A stretch of 39,622 nt of DNA from Holophagaceae bacterium (lineage in GTDB: Bacteria; Acidobacteriota; Holophagae; Holophagales; Holophagaceae). The stretch is taken from NCBI GenBank assembly GCA_025357545.1, contig JANXPB010000107.1, positions 1-39,622 on the forward strand, in the 5' to 3' direction. Under the pieces are notes generated by a model. The model searched no databases. It was not told where the DNA came from and saw only the letters and a list, made by a program, of their open reading frames with translations. This document shows, one piece after another, positions 24,251 through 32,067 of the stretch (the first letter of the stretch is position 1; every line of letters starts with the position of its first letter). The position numbers and the translations under genes were made by a program.

Positions 24251-25042
24251 TCAGTCCACGTGCAGGAGCGAGCGCTGCGGGTCGCTGAAGATCAAATCCT
24301 GGGCGCTGAGCTGGAGCGTCCTGGGCCGCTCACCCGCCAGCCGCAACCAGATCGCCCACGTGCGCTGCTGGGGGCGCCCGTCGAGGATGACCGTGCCGCG
24401 AGCCACCAGTGCCAGCCTCCCCGTCGGCGGCACGGTGAGCTTGAAGCTGCCGGCCGCGTCGGTCACGGTGGTCATGCCGGAGCCCGCGGGAAAGTCCGCG
24501 AAGGCCTTCGCCTCCCAGTCCTCCATATGGCTTCTTGCAGCCGCCACCCGTGGCCGCATGTCCACCACGCGGTCCACCTTGGGCAAAGGATGGTAGGTGG
24601 CCAGGCCTTTCGCGCCCTCCTCGCCTTTGTCGATGAGCGTCTTGTCCACCAGCGCCTCGGCCTCTTTCGCGCTATGCCTTCCTGGGTCATAGGTGAAATA
24701 CCAGTACACGGTGTCCTCGGTCCGCACGGGTTCCCAGATCTCGATGTCCTCGACCCGGGCGAAGATCTGCGGCTCGACCGTGTCGAAGGCATGCCCCACC
24801 ATCGCCCGGTTCGATTCGACGTAATCCTGGCGCAATGCAGCGAAAGCGGGGGCGTGTTTGGCGCGGACTTGAGCCAGGTACGGGGCGAGGTCCTTTTCGG
24901 GTACGACCATAACCGTCACGCCGGCCACCGGTTTCCCGACGATGATGGTGCCTTCGAGAGTCGAGGTCCGGCACCCGACGAGCAAGGCCAGGCCGATCAA
25001 GACAAGGCAGAGCTTTGATCCGTGGAGTGATCGGATGCACAT
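24251..25042 (-). CDS. lipoprotein of unknown function
   Basis: 263 aa from ATG 25042; GAGG lies upstream, and the frame beyond it is not protein-like. The lipobox is LLVGC (Cys24). A short beta-rich stretch (STLEGTIIVGKPVAGVTVMVV) follows, then a helical middle (LAPYLAQVRAKHAPAFAALRQDYVES). A C-terminal segment, VTDAAGSFKLTVPPTGRLALVARG, resembles a carboxypeptidase-regulatory-like (transthyretin-type) beta sandwich. I do not recognise the family. It should be anchored in the inner or outer membrane facing the periplasm. It precedes the metallo-beta-lactamase-like gene on the same strand by about 110 bp. Confidence 0.75.
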   Translation of the reverse strand: MCIRSLHGSKLCLVLIGLALLVGCRTSTLEGTIIVGKPVAGVTVMVVPEKDLAPYLAQVRAKHAPAFAALRQDYVESNRAMVGHAFDTVEPQIFARVEDIEIWEPVRTEDTVYWYFTYDPGRHSAKEAEALVDKTLIDKGEEGAKGLATYHPLPKVDRVVDMRPRVAAARSHMEDWEAKAFADFPAGSGMTTVTDAAGSFKLTVPPTGRLALVARGTVILDGRPQQRTWAIWLRLAGERPRTLQLSAQDLIFSDPQRSLLHVD

Positions 25043-25175
25043 GGGGATTCGCCTCAAGGGGTTGTGGTCCCGAAAGGGTGCACCGCCCGCTGTCCGGCGC
25101 AGCACCTGCGCCAAGCGAAGGCCGGGAATCCGGCAAGGATGTCCCCCGGTTGGTTTGAACCGAGTGGCTCCGGGT

Positions 25176-25571
25176 TCATCCGTGGTGGATTTTGTATGCC
25201 TCGGGGACACCTCCCGCCGACAGCAGTTCCAGCGCCCGCTCCGGGGGCCGCGCCACCACAGCCTTGTCGCCACGCACGACGATGGGGCGCTCCATGAGGA
25301 TCGGGTGGGCCAGCAGTGCCGCGAAGGCTTCGTAGTCCGTCAGCTCCCGACCGCCGTACAACTCAATAAACAGCGCCTCGCCCCGACGCAGCAACTGCCC
25401 GGGCTTCATCCCCAATTTCCCCAGCAGCTCCCGCAGCTCGTCCGCCGTGGGTGGCGTTGTCAAGTAGTCCACCACTTCCATCGCCACTCCCCGCTCCGCC
25501 AGCAGCGCGCAGGCCGAATTGCTCTTGGAGCAGTGAGCGTTGTGGTAGATGCGGAACGATTCAGCAGCCAT
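25176..25571 (-). CDS. arsC: arsenate reductase, ArsC (glutaredoxin-dependent) family
   Basis: 131 aa from ATG 25571. It matches the E. coli-type ArsC/Spx family: IYHNAHCSKSNSACALL with the catalytic Cys followed by Ser, VVDYLTTPPTADELRELLGKLG, LLRRGEAL (Arg60 equivalent), HPILMERPIVV (Arg94) and ARPPERALELL (Arg107). These arginines bind arsenate in the plasmid R773 enzyme, so arsenate reduction to arsenite is the best guess. However, several chromosomal members of the family have no arsenic role, and no arsB, acr3 or arsR gene is nearby. It begins 4 bp after the doxX stop, so the two are one operon. Confidence 0.88.
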   Translation of the reverse strand: MAAESFRIYHNAHCSKSNSACALLAERGVAMEVVDYLTTPPTADELRELLGKLGMKPGQLLRRGEALFIELYGGRELTDYEAFAALLAHPILMERPIVVRGDKAVVARPPERALELLSAGGVPEAYKIHHG

Positions 25572-25575
25572 GGCC

Positions 25576-25992
25576 TCAGGCCCTGAACAGGGGCTGGTAG
25601 CGGTCCCGGTGGAAGTAGGCGAGGAAGCCATTGGCGAGGACCAGGAACACTGCCAAGGGGAGGCCTTCGGGGCCCAGGAACACATGCACCAGCAGGATAT
25701 TCACGATGATGGGCGCGATCAGCACCGCGGCCAGGGGCACGAAGCGGCCCGACAGGAAGGCCAGGCCGCAAAGCAGCTCGATGACCTTCACGGTGGGCAT
25801 GAGGTAGCGCGACGCCTCGATGCCATCGTTGAATACTTTCATGGCGCCCGTGAGCGGCGGCGGCGTGAAGAGCTTGAACAGGTAGGTGACCGACGCGAAC
25901 ACGAAGAGCAGCCCCATGAGGCTGCGCACCAGGATCATCGCGATCTTCAGGCCTTTGCCGGGGGTGGGGACCGGGGCGGTTTCTGCATTCAT
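25576..25992 (-). CDS. DoxX-family membrane protein
   Basis: 138 aa from ATG 25992 with GGAG six bases upstream. Four hydrophobic helices: IAMILVRSLMGLLFVFASVTYLF, LMPTVKVIELLCGLAFLSG, FVPLAAVLIAPIIVNILLVHVFL, and LPLAVFLVLANGFLAYF. The RSLMGLLFVFAS and IELLCGLAFL blocks fit DoxX/DoxD-like proteins, which accompany thiosulfate, thiol or redox enzymes. Its partner here is arsC. Inner membrane; role unknown. Confidence 0.85.
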   Translation of the reverse strand: MNAETAPVPTPGKGLKIAMILVRSLMGLLFVFASVTYLFKLFTPPPLTGAMKVFNDGIEASRYLMPTVKVIELLCGLAFLSGRFVPLAAVLIAPIIVNILLVHVFLGPEGLPLAVFLVLANGFLAYFHRDRYQPLFRA

Positions 25993-26005
25993 CGTGGGCT
26001 CCAAA

Positions 26006-26153
26006 GCGTGGGTGGAGGCTCTGTGAAGGAAGTCAGGCTCCATCGTAATCGCGTCTCAGGATCGTCTGCCCGGGATTCTGCGGTGCCTCTTCGGCTTGCA
26101 TTGGATCGAAGAACAATCGCGGAGGCACGCTAGGCACAGAGGCCCACCCACGC
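26006..26153. repeat. imperfect inverted repeat spanning the doxX / DUF4386 divergent gap
   Basis: The left arm GCGTGGGTGGAGGCTCTGTG (26006-26025) pairs with the right arm CACAGAGGCCCACCCACGC (26135-26153): ten plus seven matching bases around a small internal mismatch. The arms lie 109 bp apart in the divergent gap (doxX starts 25992 on minus, DUF4386 26221 on plus). Possible paired operator sites or the ends of a small mobile element; no target-site duplication was seen. Confidence 0.55.
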
Positions 26154-26220
26154 CTCCTAAACCCGTCGGACCGGAACACCGTATCTCAGCGCAACGCATT
26201 GAAAATCCAAAGGGGAAGCC

Positions 26221-26922
26221 ATGCCTTCACTGCAAAAGAACGCGCGGGTCGCGGGCTGGCTGTACCTCGTGCTGACGGTCCTCGGGATCATGAATCTCAT
26301 GTACATCCCCGCCAAGCTGTTCGTGAAGGAGAACGCGGCGGCCACGGCCCGGAACATCCTCGCCTCGGAATCGCTCTTCCGGTTCAGCATCGCCAGTTCA
26401 CTGGTGTCCGTGGTGGTCTTCCTTTTCCTCGTCCTGGCGCTCCACAGGCTATTCAAGGAAGTGGATCAGCCGCTCGCCTTGCTTATGGTTGTCCTGGTGC
26501 TGGTGCAGGTCCCCATCGGCTTCATGGACGGGGCGATCCAGCTTCTGGTCCTGCTGCTGGCGCGAGGCGCGGAGTTCCTGTCGGTGTTCGATCAGCCGCA
26601 GCGGGAAGCCCTGGCCATGCTGTTCCTCAAGCTGAGCAACCAGATGACCATCGTTTCCGAGATTTTCTGGGGCCTCTGGCTTTTCCCCCTCGGGCTGCTG
26701 ACCTGCCGCTCGGGCTTCCTGCCCCGCTTCCTGGGCGTGTGGCTGCTCATCAACGGCGTCGCCTACGTGGCCATGAGCTTCGTCGGGATGATGGCTCCCC
26801 AACACATGGATCTGGTCTCCAAGATCACCTTCCCCGCCCTCCTCGGAGAGATGGCCTTCATGCTCTGGCTGGTGATCCGCGGCGCGCGGCCCCGGCCCGA
26901 GGCGGACACCGTCCCAGCCTGA
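26221..26922 (+). CDS. DUF4386-family membrane protein
   Basis: 233 aa. The pattern matches DUF4386: NARVAGWLYLVLTVLGIMNLMYIP, ASESLFRFSIASSLVSVVVFLFLVLALHRLF, LLMVVLVLVQVPIGFMDG, EIFWGLWLFPLGLLTCRSGFLPRFLGVWLLINGVAYV. Six transmembrane helices are expected. The family is inner-membrane and of unknown function. It begins at ATG 26221 with GGGGAAGCC upstream. Neighbours (DoxX/ArsC divergently, DUF418 downstream after 200 bp) give no clear role. Confidence 0.88.
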   Translation: MPSLQKNARVAGWLYLVLTVLGIMNLMYIPAKLFVKENAAATARNILASESLFRFSIASSLVSVVVFLFLVLALHRLFKEVDQPLALLMVVLVLVQVPIGFMDGAIQLLVLLLARGAEFLSVFDQPQREALAMLFLKLSNQMTIVSEIFWGLWLFPLGLLTCRSGFLPRFLGVWLLINGVAYVAMSFVGMMAPQHMDLVSKITFPALLGEMAFMLWLVIRGARPRPEADTVPA

Positions 26923-27122
26923 GGCAGGGACGCGGCAACGCCTGGCGGGAGGATTCCATGGCATCCGCCGGTCGCGCCCGGCGACTCGCCGATCTCTTGC
27001 CCACGGCCGATTCGCACGCCGCATAGTCTACCTATCGCACGTCATTCGCCGCCCGCCGACCCCATCCCACTGTCCGCGATCCTCCCTTCCTGAATGCCGG
27101 GAGGGCCCTGCCTGGAACTGCC

Positions 27123-28379
27123 ATGACCGTTGCGCCTGATGCCCCGCCCACGCTCCAACCGGTCGCCCCGGCCGCCCGCCTCCTTCAGCTCGACGTGATG
27201 CGCGGCCTCGCCCTCCTGGGCGTGCTGCTGGTGAACCTCGACGTCTTCAGCGGCGTGTTGTGGGCCCGGGACGCGAAGCTGGCCGTTCCCTTGGGCTGGG
27301 GGGGCGGCATCGCCGAAGCCCTGGTGCGCGTCCTCCTGGAGGGCAAGGCCGCGGCGCTGCTGGGCCTGCTCTTCGGCGCGGGCCTCGTCATCCAGATGGA
27401 GAGCGCCGACCGCGCGGGCCGCGGCTACACCGCCTTCGCCCTGCGGCGGGTGGGCGCCCTGGCCCTCTTCGGCCTCGCCCACAGCCTCCTGCTCTGGAAC
27501 GTGGACATCCTCCTGGACTACGCCCTCATCAGCCTCCTGGTGCTGCCCTTCCTCCGCCTGCGGCCTTCGCGGATCCTCTGGTCCATCCCCCTCCTGCTGG
27601 CCGTGTCGCTGCTCATCGCCCTGCCCTTCCTGCCCCTGCTGCGCGGCCTCGAGCAGGATCCCGCGGGCTTCTACCGCCTGGGCCTCCAGCACTACGGCGC
27701 CGGCACCTGGCTGGAGGCCCTGCGCTACCGCGCCTGGGAGTTCGTCCACGTCCTCGGGCCCCAGCGCCTCACCAGCCGGCTGCCGGCCCTCCTGCCCTTC
27801 TTCATCCTCGGCGTGTACTTCTGGAAGAAGGGCTTCCTTTCCGAACCTGACCAGCACCTCCGCACCTTGCGCATTCTCTTCTTCGCCTGCTTCGGCCTCG
27901 GCCTCCTCGCCAACTTCCTGCCCCAGCCCGCCCTGCACGCCGCCGTGGCCGGGATCCCCCAGCCCTTCCGGATGCTCATCAAGCTGACGGCCTTCTTCGC
28001 CCGGCCCGCCCTCACCGTGGGCTACGCCGCGGGCATTCTGCTGTTGCTCCGGCGCGGCGCCGGCCGCCGCCTCCTGGGCCTTTTCGCGCCCCTGGGGCGC
28101 ATGGCCCTCACCCAGTACCTGCTCCAGTCCGTGGTCTGCACGTGGGTGTTCAACGGCTACGGCCTGGGCCTCTACGGCAAGGTCTCCGTCAGCGCCGGCC
28201 TCCTGGGCGGCCTCGCATTCTTCGCCCTCCAGGTATGGAGCAGCCGCCTCTGGCTGCGGCATGTCTCCATGGGCCCCGCCGAGTGGGCCTGGCGGCGCCT
28301 GAGCTACGGGGCGCGGCGACGGGGCTCCGCCATCCTGCTCACCGAACTCGGATACCCGAAGGCGGTCGGCGAAGACTGA
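27123..28379 (+). CDS. DUF418-family membrane protein
   Basis: 418 aa with about ten transmembrane helices. The N-terminal LDVMRGLALLGVLLVNL is the DUF418 signature. Other conserved parts are LEGKAAALLGLLFGAGL, GALALFGLAHSLLLWNVDILLDYALI, the C-terminal GRMALTQYLLQSVVCTWVF and LQVWSSRLWLRHVSMGPAEWAWRRLSYG. These proteins resemble acyltransferase-3-like membrane enzymes, and the substrate is unknown. The segment is very GC-rich in third positions. It is followed after 82 bp by the GntR/ABC operon, which has its own promoter. Confidence 0.9.
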   Translation: MTVAPDAPPTLQPVAPAARLLQLDVMRGLALLGVLLVNLDVFSGVLWARDAKLAVPLGWGGGIAEALVRVLLEGKAAALLGLLFGAGLVIQMESADRAGRGYTAFALRRVGALALFGLAHSLLLWNVDILLDYALISLLVLPFLRLRPSRILWSIPLLLAVSLLIALPFLPLLRGLEQDPAGFYRLGLQHYGAGTWLEALRYRAWEFVHVLGPQRLTSRLPALLPFFILGVYFWKKGFLSEPDQHLRTLRILFFACFGLGLLANFLPQPALHAAVAGIPQPFRMLIKLTAFFARPALTVGYAAGILLLLRRGAGRRLLGLFAPLGRMALTQYLLQSVVCTWVFNGYGLGLYGKVSVSAGLLGGLAFFALQVWSSRLWLRHVSMGPAEWAWRRLSYGARRRGSAILLTELGYPKAVGED

Positions 28380-28403
28380 AGAAACTTGGGCGACGGAAGG
28401 CTC

Positions 28404-28451
28404 TTGACAGGGTCGAAATCGGGCTTACTGTATCTATCTTACATATACAGT
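28404..28451 (+). promoter_or_regulatory. promoter and operator of the GntR/ABC operon
   Basis: A consensus -35 TTGACA (28404-28409) is followed after 16 bp by TACTGT (28426-28431), a fair -10. An inverted repeat with perfect arms ACTGTAT / ATACAGT (28427-28451, 11-bp spacing) overlaps the -10 and the likely start site. YtrA-type GntR regulators typically bind such TGTAT-rich palindromes near their own promoter, so autorepression is likely. The leader is only about 20-25 nt and has no good Shine-Dalgarno. Confidence 0.75.
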
Positions 28452-28461
28452 TGGCCCACCC

Positions 28462-28842
28462 ATGAAGATCCTCCTCTCCAACTCCTCGCCCCAGCCGATC
28501 TACGAGCAGATCCTCCGCCAGGTGCGCACCCAGATCCTGGCGGGCGATCTGAAGGAGGGCGAGGCCCTGCCCTCCATCCGCAAGCTGGCCCAGACCCTCC
28601 AGATCAGCGTCATCACCACCAAGCGCGCCTACGACGAGCTGGAGCGCGAAGGCCTCATCGACACCGTGGGCGGCAAGGGCACCTTCGTCGCCTCCCCCAA
28701 CGCCGAGTTCCTGCGGGAGAAGCGCGTGCGCGCCGTGGAGGAGCACCTCTCGAAGGCCATCGCCGAGGCCCACGGCTCCGCCATCCCGCCCAAGGAATTG
28801 CGGCGCATGTTCGAGCTGCTGCTGGAGGCGGACCATGAGTAG
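28462..28842 (+). CDS. GntR-family regulator, YtrA subfamily
   Basis: 126 aa, the short YtrA form with no large effector domain. Winged helix: SPQPIYEQILRQVRTQILAG, EGEALPSIRKLAQTLQISVITTKRAYDELEREGLI, GGKGTFVA. A C-terminal helical segment of about 45 aa (VEEHLSKAIAEAHG, ELRRMFELLLEA) serves for dimerisation. It overlaps the next gene by 8 bp. YtrA proteins repress ABC operons and respond to cell-wall antibiotics or envelope stress in Bacillus. The palindrome at 28427-28451 is the likely binding site. Confidence 0.92.
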   Translation: MKILLSNSSPQPIYEQILRQVRTQILAGDLKEGEALPSIRKLAQTLQISVITTKRAYDELEREGLIDTVGGKGTFVASPNAEFLREKRVRAVEEHLSKAIAEAHGSAIPPKELRRMFELLLEADHE

Positions 28843-29716
28843 TCCGCTGCTGCGCATCGACGGCCTCGCCAAGCGCTTCCCCGAATTCGAGCTCAAGAGC
28901 GTCTCCTTTGGCCTGCCGGCGGGCCTGCTCATGGGCCTGATCGGCCCCAACGGCGCCGGCAAGACGACGCTCCTCAAGGCCATCCTCGGCCTCGTGAAGC
29001 CCGACGCCGGCATGATCACCTTCCAGGGCCGCGACCTCGCGCGGGAAGGCGCCGCGCTGCGCGCGCGCATCGCCTACGTCTCCGACGAGCCGAAGTTCAT
29101 GCCGGGGGTGCGGCTGCGCACCTTGAAGGAAGTCCACGCCTCCTTCTTCCCCGCCTGGGACGAGGCCCGCTGGAAGTCCCTGATGGCGGACTTTGGCCTC
29201 GATCCCCAGAATAAGTCCGACACGCTGTCCCTGGGCCAGCGCACCCGTTTCGCCCTCACCCTGGCGCTGTCCCGGGACGCCGAGCTGCTCGTGCTGGACG
29301 AGCCCACCACGGGCCTCGACCCCGCCTTCCGCCGGGAGCTGCTCGCCCGCCTCGCCGCCACCCTCGACGATCGCCGCGCCATCCTCTTCAGCACCCACAT
29401 CACCTCCGACCTGGAAGTCCGCGCCGACCTCGTCACCCTGCTGCGGGACGGCGAAGTGGTCTTCAGCCACAGCCAGGACGCGCTGCGGGACAGCTGGGGC
29501 GTCGTGAAGGGCGGCCTCGATCTGCTGGAGACCGATGGCAGCAACGGCTTCCAGGGCCTGCGCACGAACGCCCACGGCTTCGAAGGCCTCACCGACGACG
29601 TCGAGTCTGCCCGTCGCCGCTACGAGGGCCGCGCCCTCGTGGAGCGCGCCAGCCTCGAGGACATCCTCGTGTTGCTGGGGCGGCGCCGGCCCGAAGGGAA
29701 ACCCCATGCTGCTTGA
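28835..29716 (+). CDS. ABC transporter ATP-binding protein (YtrB-like), first pair
   Basis: 293 aa. Walker A GPNGAGKTT (37-45), signature LSLGQ (131-135, variant of LSGGQ), Walker B LLVLDEP (151-157) with D-loop GLD, and H-loop STHITSD. A C-terminal extension of about 80 aa after the ATPase core is typical of YtrB-type exporters. The ATP-driven subunit pairs with the permease that begins inside its 3' end. It overlaps the regulator gene upstream by 8 bp. Substrate unknown; antibiotic or envelope-stress export is inferred from the operon type. Confidence 0.92.
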   Translation: MSSPLLRIDGLAKRFPEFELKSVSFGLPAGLLMGLIGPNGAGKTTLLKAILGLVKPDAGMITFQGRDLAREGAALRARIAYVSDEPKFMPGVRLRTLKEVHASFFPAWDEARWKSLMADFGLDPQNKSDTLSLGQRTRFALTLALSRDAELLVLDEPTTGLDPAFRRELLARLAATLDDRRAILFSTHITSDLEVRADLVTLLRDGEVVFSHSQDALRDSWGVVKGGLDLLETDGSNGFQGLRTNAHGFEGLTDDVESARRRYEGRALVERASLEDILVLLGRRRPEGKPHAA

Positions 29717-30341
29717 ACTGCTGAGGCGCGACCTGAGGCTGCACTGGGGCTCCCTGGTGGTGCCGATCCTCATCCTGGGGATGGGGCTGGGGGCCGTTGT
29801 GATGGCCGACGAAGGCACCCGGTTGACGGGCCTGATCCTGGAGACCTCTTTCCTCATTCCCATGCTCCCCGTGATCATCCACCAGCGGGAAAGCGCCAAG
29901 GGGACCCTAGGGGACCTCCTGGTGCTGCCCGTGTCCCGGGCCGCCGTGGTGCGCCTGCGCTACGCCGAAGTCCTGTTCTTCACCGGCGGCCTGCTCCTCC
30001 TCGCCCACGCCGCCGTGTGGGTGGAATTGAGCGTGGCCGCGCGCCATCCCATCCCCATGAGCGTCATGTCCCGGGACCAGTTCCTCGGCGTGGGCGTGCT
30101 CCTGATCTTCTGGTTCGCCTACCCCATGCCCCTGTTCCTGGGCTGGGGCATGAAAGGGCTCGTCGTCGGGTACGGCTCCCTGATCACCCTCGTAGTCACT
30201 CTTGCGATGACCGAGACGGACCTCCACCGCTTCATCGATGCCTCGATGGCCCGCCCCGTCGCGATGGCCCTGGTCCTCGCGGGCCTCTTCACCCTCTCCT
30301 ACCTGCTTTCCCTGAAGTTCTTTTCAAGGAGGGACTTCTGA
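29706..30341 (+). CDS. ABC-2-type permease, first pair
   Basis: 211 aa from ATG 29706, overlapping the ATPase gene by 11 bp. The start MLLELLRRDLRLHWGS is typical of ABC-2 permeases. Six hydrophobic segments follow, including SLVVPILILGMGLGAVVM, VLFFTGGLLLLAHAAVWVEL, LGVGVLLIFWFAYPMPLFLGWG and VAMALVLAGLFTLSYLLSL. It should form the membrane channel for the first ATPase. It is followed directly by AAGGAGGG and the second ATPase gene. Confidence 0.88.
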   Translation: MLLELLRRDLRLHWGSLVVPILILGMGLGAVVMADEGTRLTGLILETSFLIPMLPVIIHQRESAKGTLGDLLVLPVSRAAVVRLRYAEVLFFTGGLLLLAHAAVWVELSVAARHPIPMSVMSRDQFLGVGVLLIFWFAYPMPLFLGWGMKGLVVGYGSLITLVVTLAMTETDLHRFIDASMARPVAMALVLAGLFTLSYLLSLKFFSRRDF

Positions 30342-30343
30342 CC

Positions 30344-31219
30344 ATGGCCAACCTCCTCGAACTCCGCAATCTCTCGAAGTCCCACGGCGCCTTCAACCTC
30401 CGGGACGTGGACCTGGCCGTGCCGGCCGGCACCATCACCGGCCTCATCGGGGCCAACGGCGCGGGCAAGTCCACCCTGCTCAAGCTTGTGCTGGGCCTCC
30501 TGCCCCTGGATGGCGGCGAGATCCGGCTCTTCGGCGAGGACGCCCGCCTGGGGGGCGCGCGCCTGCGCCAGCGCATCGGCTTCGTGCAGGAGAGCCCGAC
30601 CCTCTTTCCCCTCCTCCGGGTGGATGAGCTGGGCGAGGTGGTGGCGCCCTTCTATCCCCGGTGGGACCGCGCCACCTACCGCCGTATCTGCGACGCCTTC
30701 GAGCTGCCGCGGAAGACGGCCTTCGCGAGACTGAGCCAGGGCAGCCGCATGAAGGCGGCCCTCGCCCTCGCCCTCAGCCACGAGGCCGAGCTGCTCCTGC
30801 TGGACGAACCCACCTCCGGCCTGGATCCCCTCATGCGCCGCGACCTGCTGGACCTGCTCCTGGAAGTGATCCAGGACGAGGGGAGGGCCGTGCTCTTCTC
30901 CACCCACATCACCTCGGACCTGGAGCGCGTGGCGGACCACGTGGCCATCCTCAAAGCGGGCCGCCTGGTCCTGGCGGGGGCGAAGGACGACCTGCTGGAA
31001 TCCTGGGCCCTCGTGAGGGGCGGCGAAGAACTCCTGGAAGGCCCTCTCAAGGACCGCTGCCGCGGCGGCGAGCGCACGGAGCTAGGCCTCACGCTCCTCT
31101 GCGAAGGTGCGGGGAGCCTCGCCTCCCTGCTGCCTGACGGCGCCCTCCAGGAACGTCCGAGCCTGGAGGACCTGGTCTATTTCCACGACCGGGGAAAGGA
31201 GTCCCTATGCGCCCGCTGA
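30344..31219 (+). CDS. ABC transporter ATP-binding protein, second pair
   Basis: 291 aa from ATG 30344; ribosome site AAGGAGGG at 30326-30333. Walker A GANGAGKST (36-44), signature LSQGSRMK (130-137, variant), Walker B LLLLDEP (150-156), H-loop STHITSDLERVADH. It has the same C-terminal extension as the first ATPase (LLESWALVRGGEELLEG, compare LRDSWGVVKGGLDLLET), so the two ATPases are paralogues from duplication. It overlaps the last permease by 13 bp. Confidence 0.92.
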   Translation: MANLLELRNLSKSHGAFNLRDVDLAVPAGTITGLIGANGAGKSTLLKLVLGLLPLDGGEIRLFGEDARLGGARLRQRIGFVQESPTLFPLLRVDELGEVVAPFYPRWDRATYRRICDAFELPRKTAFARLSQGSRMKAALALALSHEAELLLLDEPTSGLDPLMRRDLLDLLLEVIQDEGRAVLFSTHITSDLERVADHVAILKAGRLVLAGAKDDLLESWALVRGGEELLEGPLKDRCRGGERTELGLTLLCEGAGSLASLLPDGALQERPSLEDLVYFHDRGKESLCAR

Positions 31220-31866
31220 TCCGCATGGCCTGGGCCACCAGCCGGCGCCTCCTGCTCCTGATGTCGCCGCTCCTGGCCTTCTACCTGGCTCTGATGGTGG
31301 TCCACCAAGTCACGAAGCGTGGGACCGACATCCCCGCCATCGCGTTCACATGCATGTTCATGCTCATCATCGTGTCCACCTTCCAGGGCCTGACCTTCGA
31401 CGTGGAGGGCTTCATGGCCTCCCTGCCCGTCACCCGGGCGCAGCTCGTGCGGACCAAGTACCTCCTCAGCTTCCTGGGGCTCCTGGCGGGCCTCGCCCTC
31501 ACCCTCGCGGTCGCGGGCCTGGCCCACGCCCTGGCCCCAGGCCGCGCGGCCGCCCCGACGCCCGAGGAGCTCCGGTCCGCTGTCGCGCTGGCGTTGGTCG
31601 ATGCCTTCGGCCTCTTCGCGTTCCTGCCTTTCGTGCACGCCTTCGAGCCGTCCAGGGGCATCCTGGCCTTCTCCCTCGCGGCGATCCTCGCCCTGGCAGC
31701 CAGCCTGGCGGGATGGGGACTGGATGGCGCCGCGGACCTCTTCCGCTTCTTCCAGCGCGTCCTGGCGCAGCCCGCGCCCGCCCTGGGGCTGATCGGGGGC
31801 CTTCTGGCTTTCGGCCTTCTGTCCCTGAGCCTCTCCACCTGGGCCTACGCCCGCCGGAGCTTCTGA
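31207..31866 (+). CDS. ABC-2-type permease, second pair
   Basis: 219 aa. Six hydrophobic helices: LLLLMSPLLAFYLALMVV, IAFTCMFMLIIVSTFQGLTF, LLSFLGLLAGLALTLAVAGLAH, AVALALVDAFGLFAFLPF, ILAFSLAAILALAASLAGWG, and ALGLIGGLLAFGLLSLSLSTW. The cytoplasmic loop FDVEGFMASLPVTRAQLVRTKYL has the SLPVTR(A/Y)xxVxxKY motif of ABC-2 permeases. Last gene of the operon; the plus-strand operon ends by overlapping a small minus-strand frame. Confidence 0.88.
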   Translation: MRPLIRMAWATSRRLLLLMSPLLAFYLALMVVHQVTKRGTDIPAIAFTCMFMLIIVSTFQGLTFDVEGFMASLPVTRAQLVRTKYLLSFLGLLAGLALTLAVAGLAHALAPGRAAAPTPEELRSAVALALVDAFGLFAFLPFVHAFEPSRGILAFSLAAILALAASLAGWGLDGAADLFRFFQRVLAQPAPALGLIGGLLAFGLLSLSLSTWAYARRSF

Positions 31867-32033
31867 GCCGCATACCAGAGCGCCGGCACCGTCGTGTCGT
31901 GGATCTCGGGAAGCTTCACGTCGCGGCCGCGGAAGGTGCCTTTGTTGGAGAAACGCAGAACGCCCAGGTAGGGACTCACCGAAGGGTCCATCCACACGGT
32001 GATGCGGCCGCCGCTATGGTCCCCCCGCCTCAT
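31845..32033 (-). pseudogene. possible C-terminal gene remnant downstream of aconitase
   Basis: A 62-codon frame whose codon use is like that of neighbouring genes. After a basic start it reads RITVWMDPSVSPYLGVLRFS, NKGTFRGRDVKLPEIHDTTV and PALWYAAQKLRRA. It looks like the end of a beta-rich protein rather than random sequence. It has no Shine-Dalgarno and overlaps the permease end by 22 bp. I do not recognise the family; a truncated gene is the best guess. Confidence 0.4.
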
Positions 32034-32067
32034 CGCGGCGCTGGGGCCGCGTTAGGGGAGGGATACT

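Noticed and set aside
26958-27026. 22-codon ORF with GGGAGGA before its ATG, after the DUF4386 gene
   Set aside because: Product is Ala/Arg-rich and featureless; a good ribosome site alone is not enough evidence.
27042-28262. Glu/Ala/Gln-rich minus-strand frame of over 400 codons opposite the DUF418 gene
   Set aside because: Repetitive low-complexity product caused by extreme GC3 on the plus strand; no domain.
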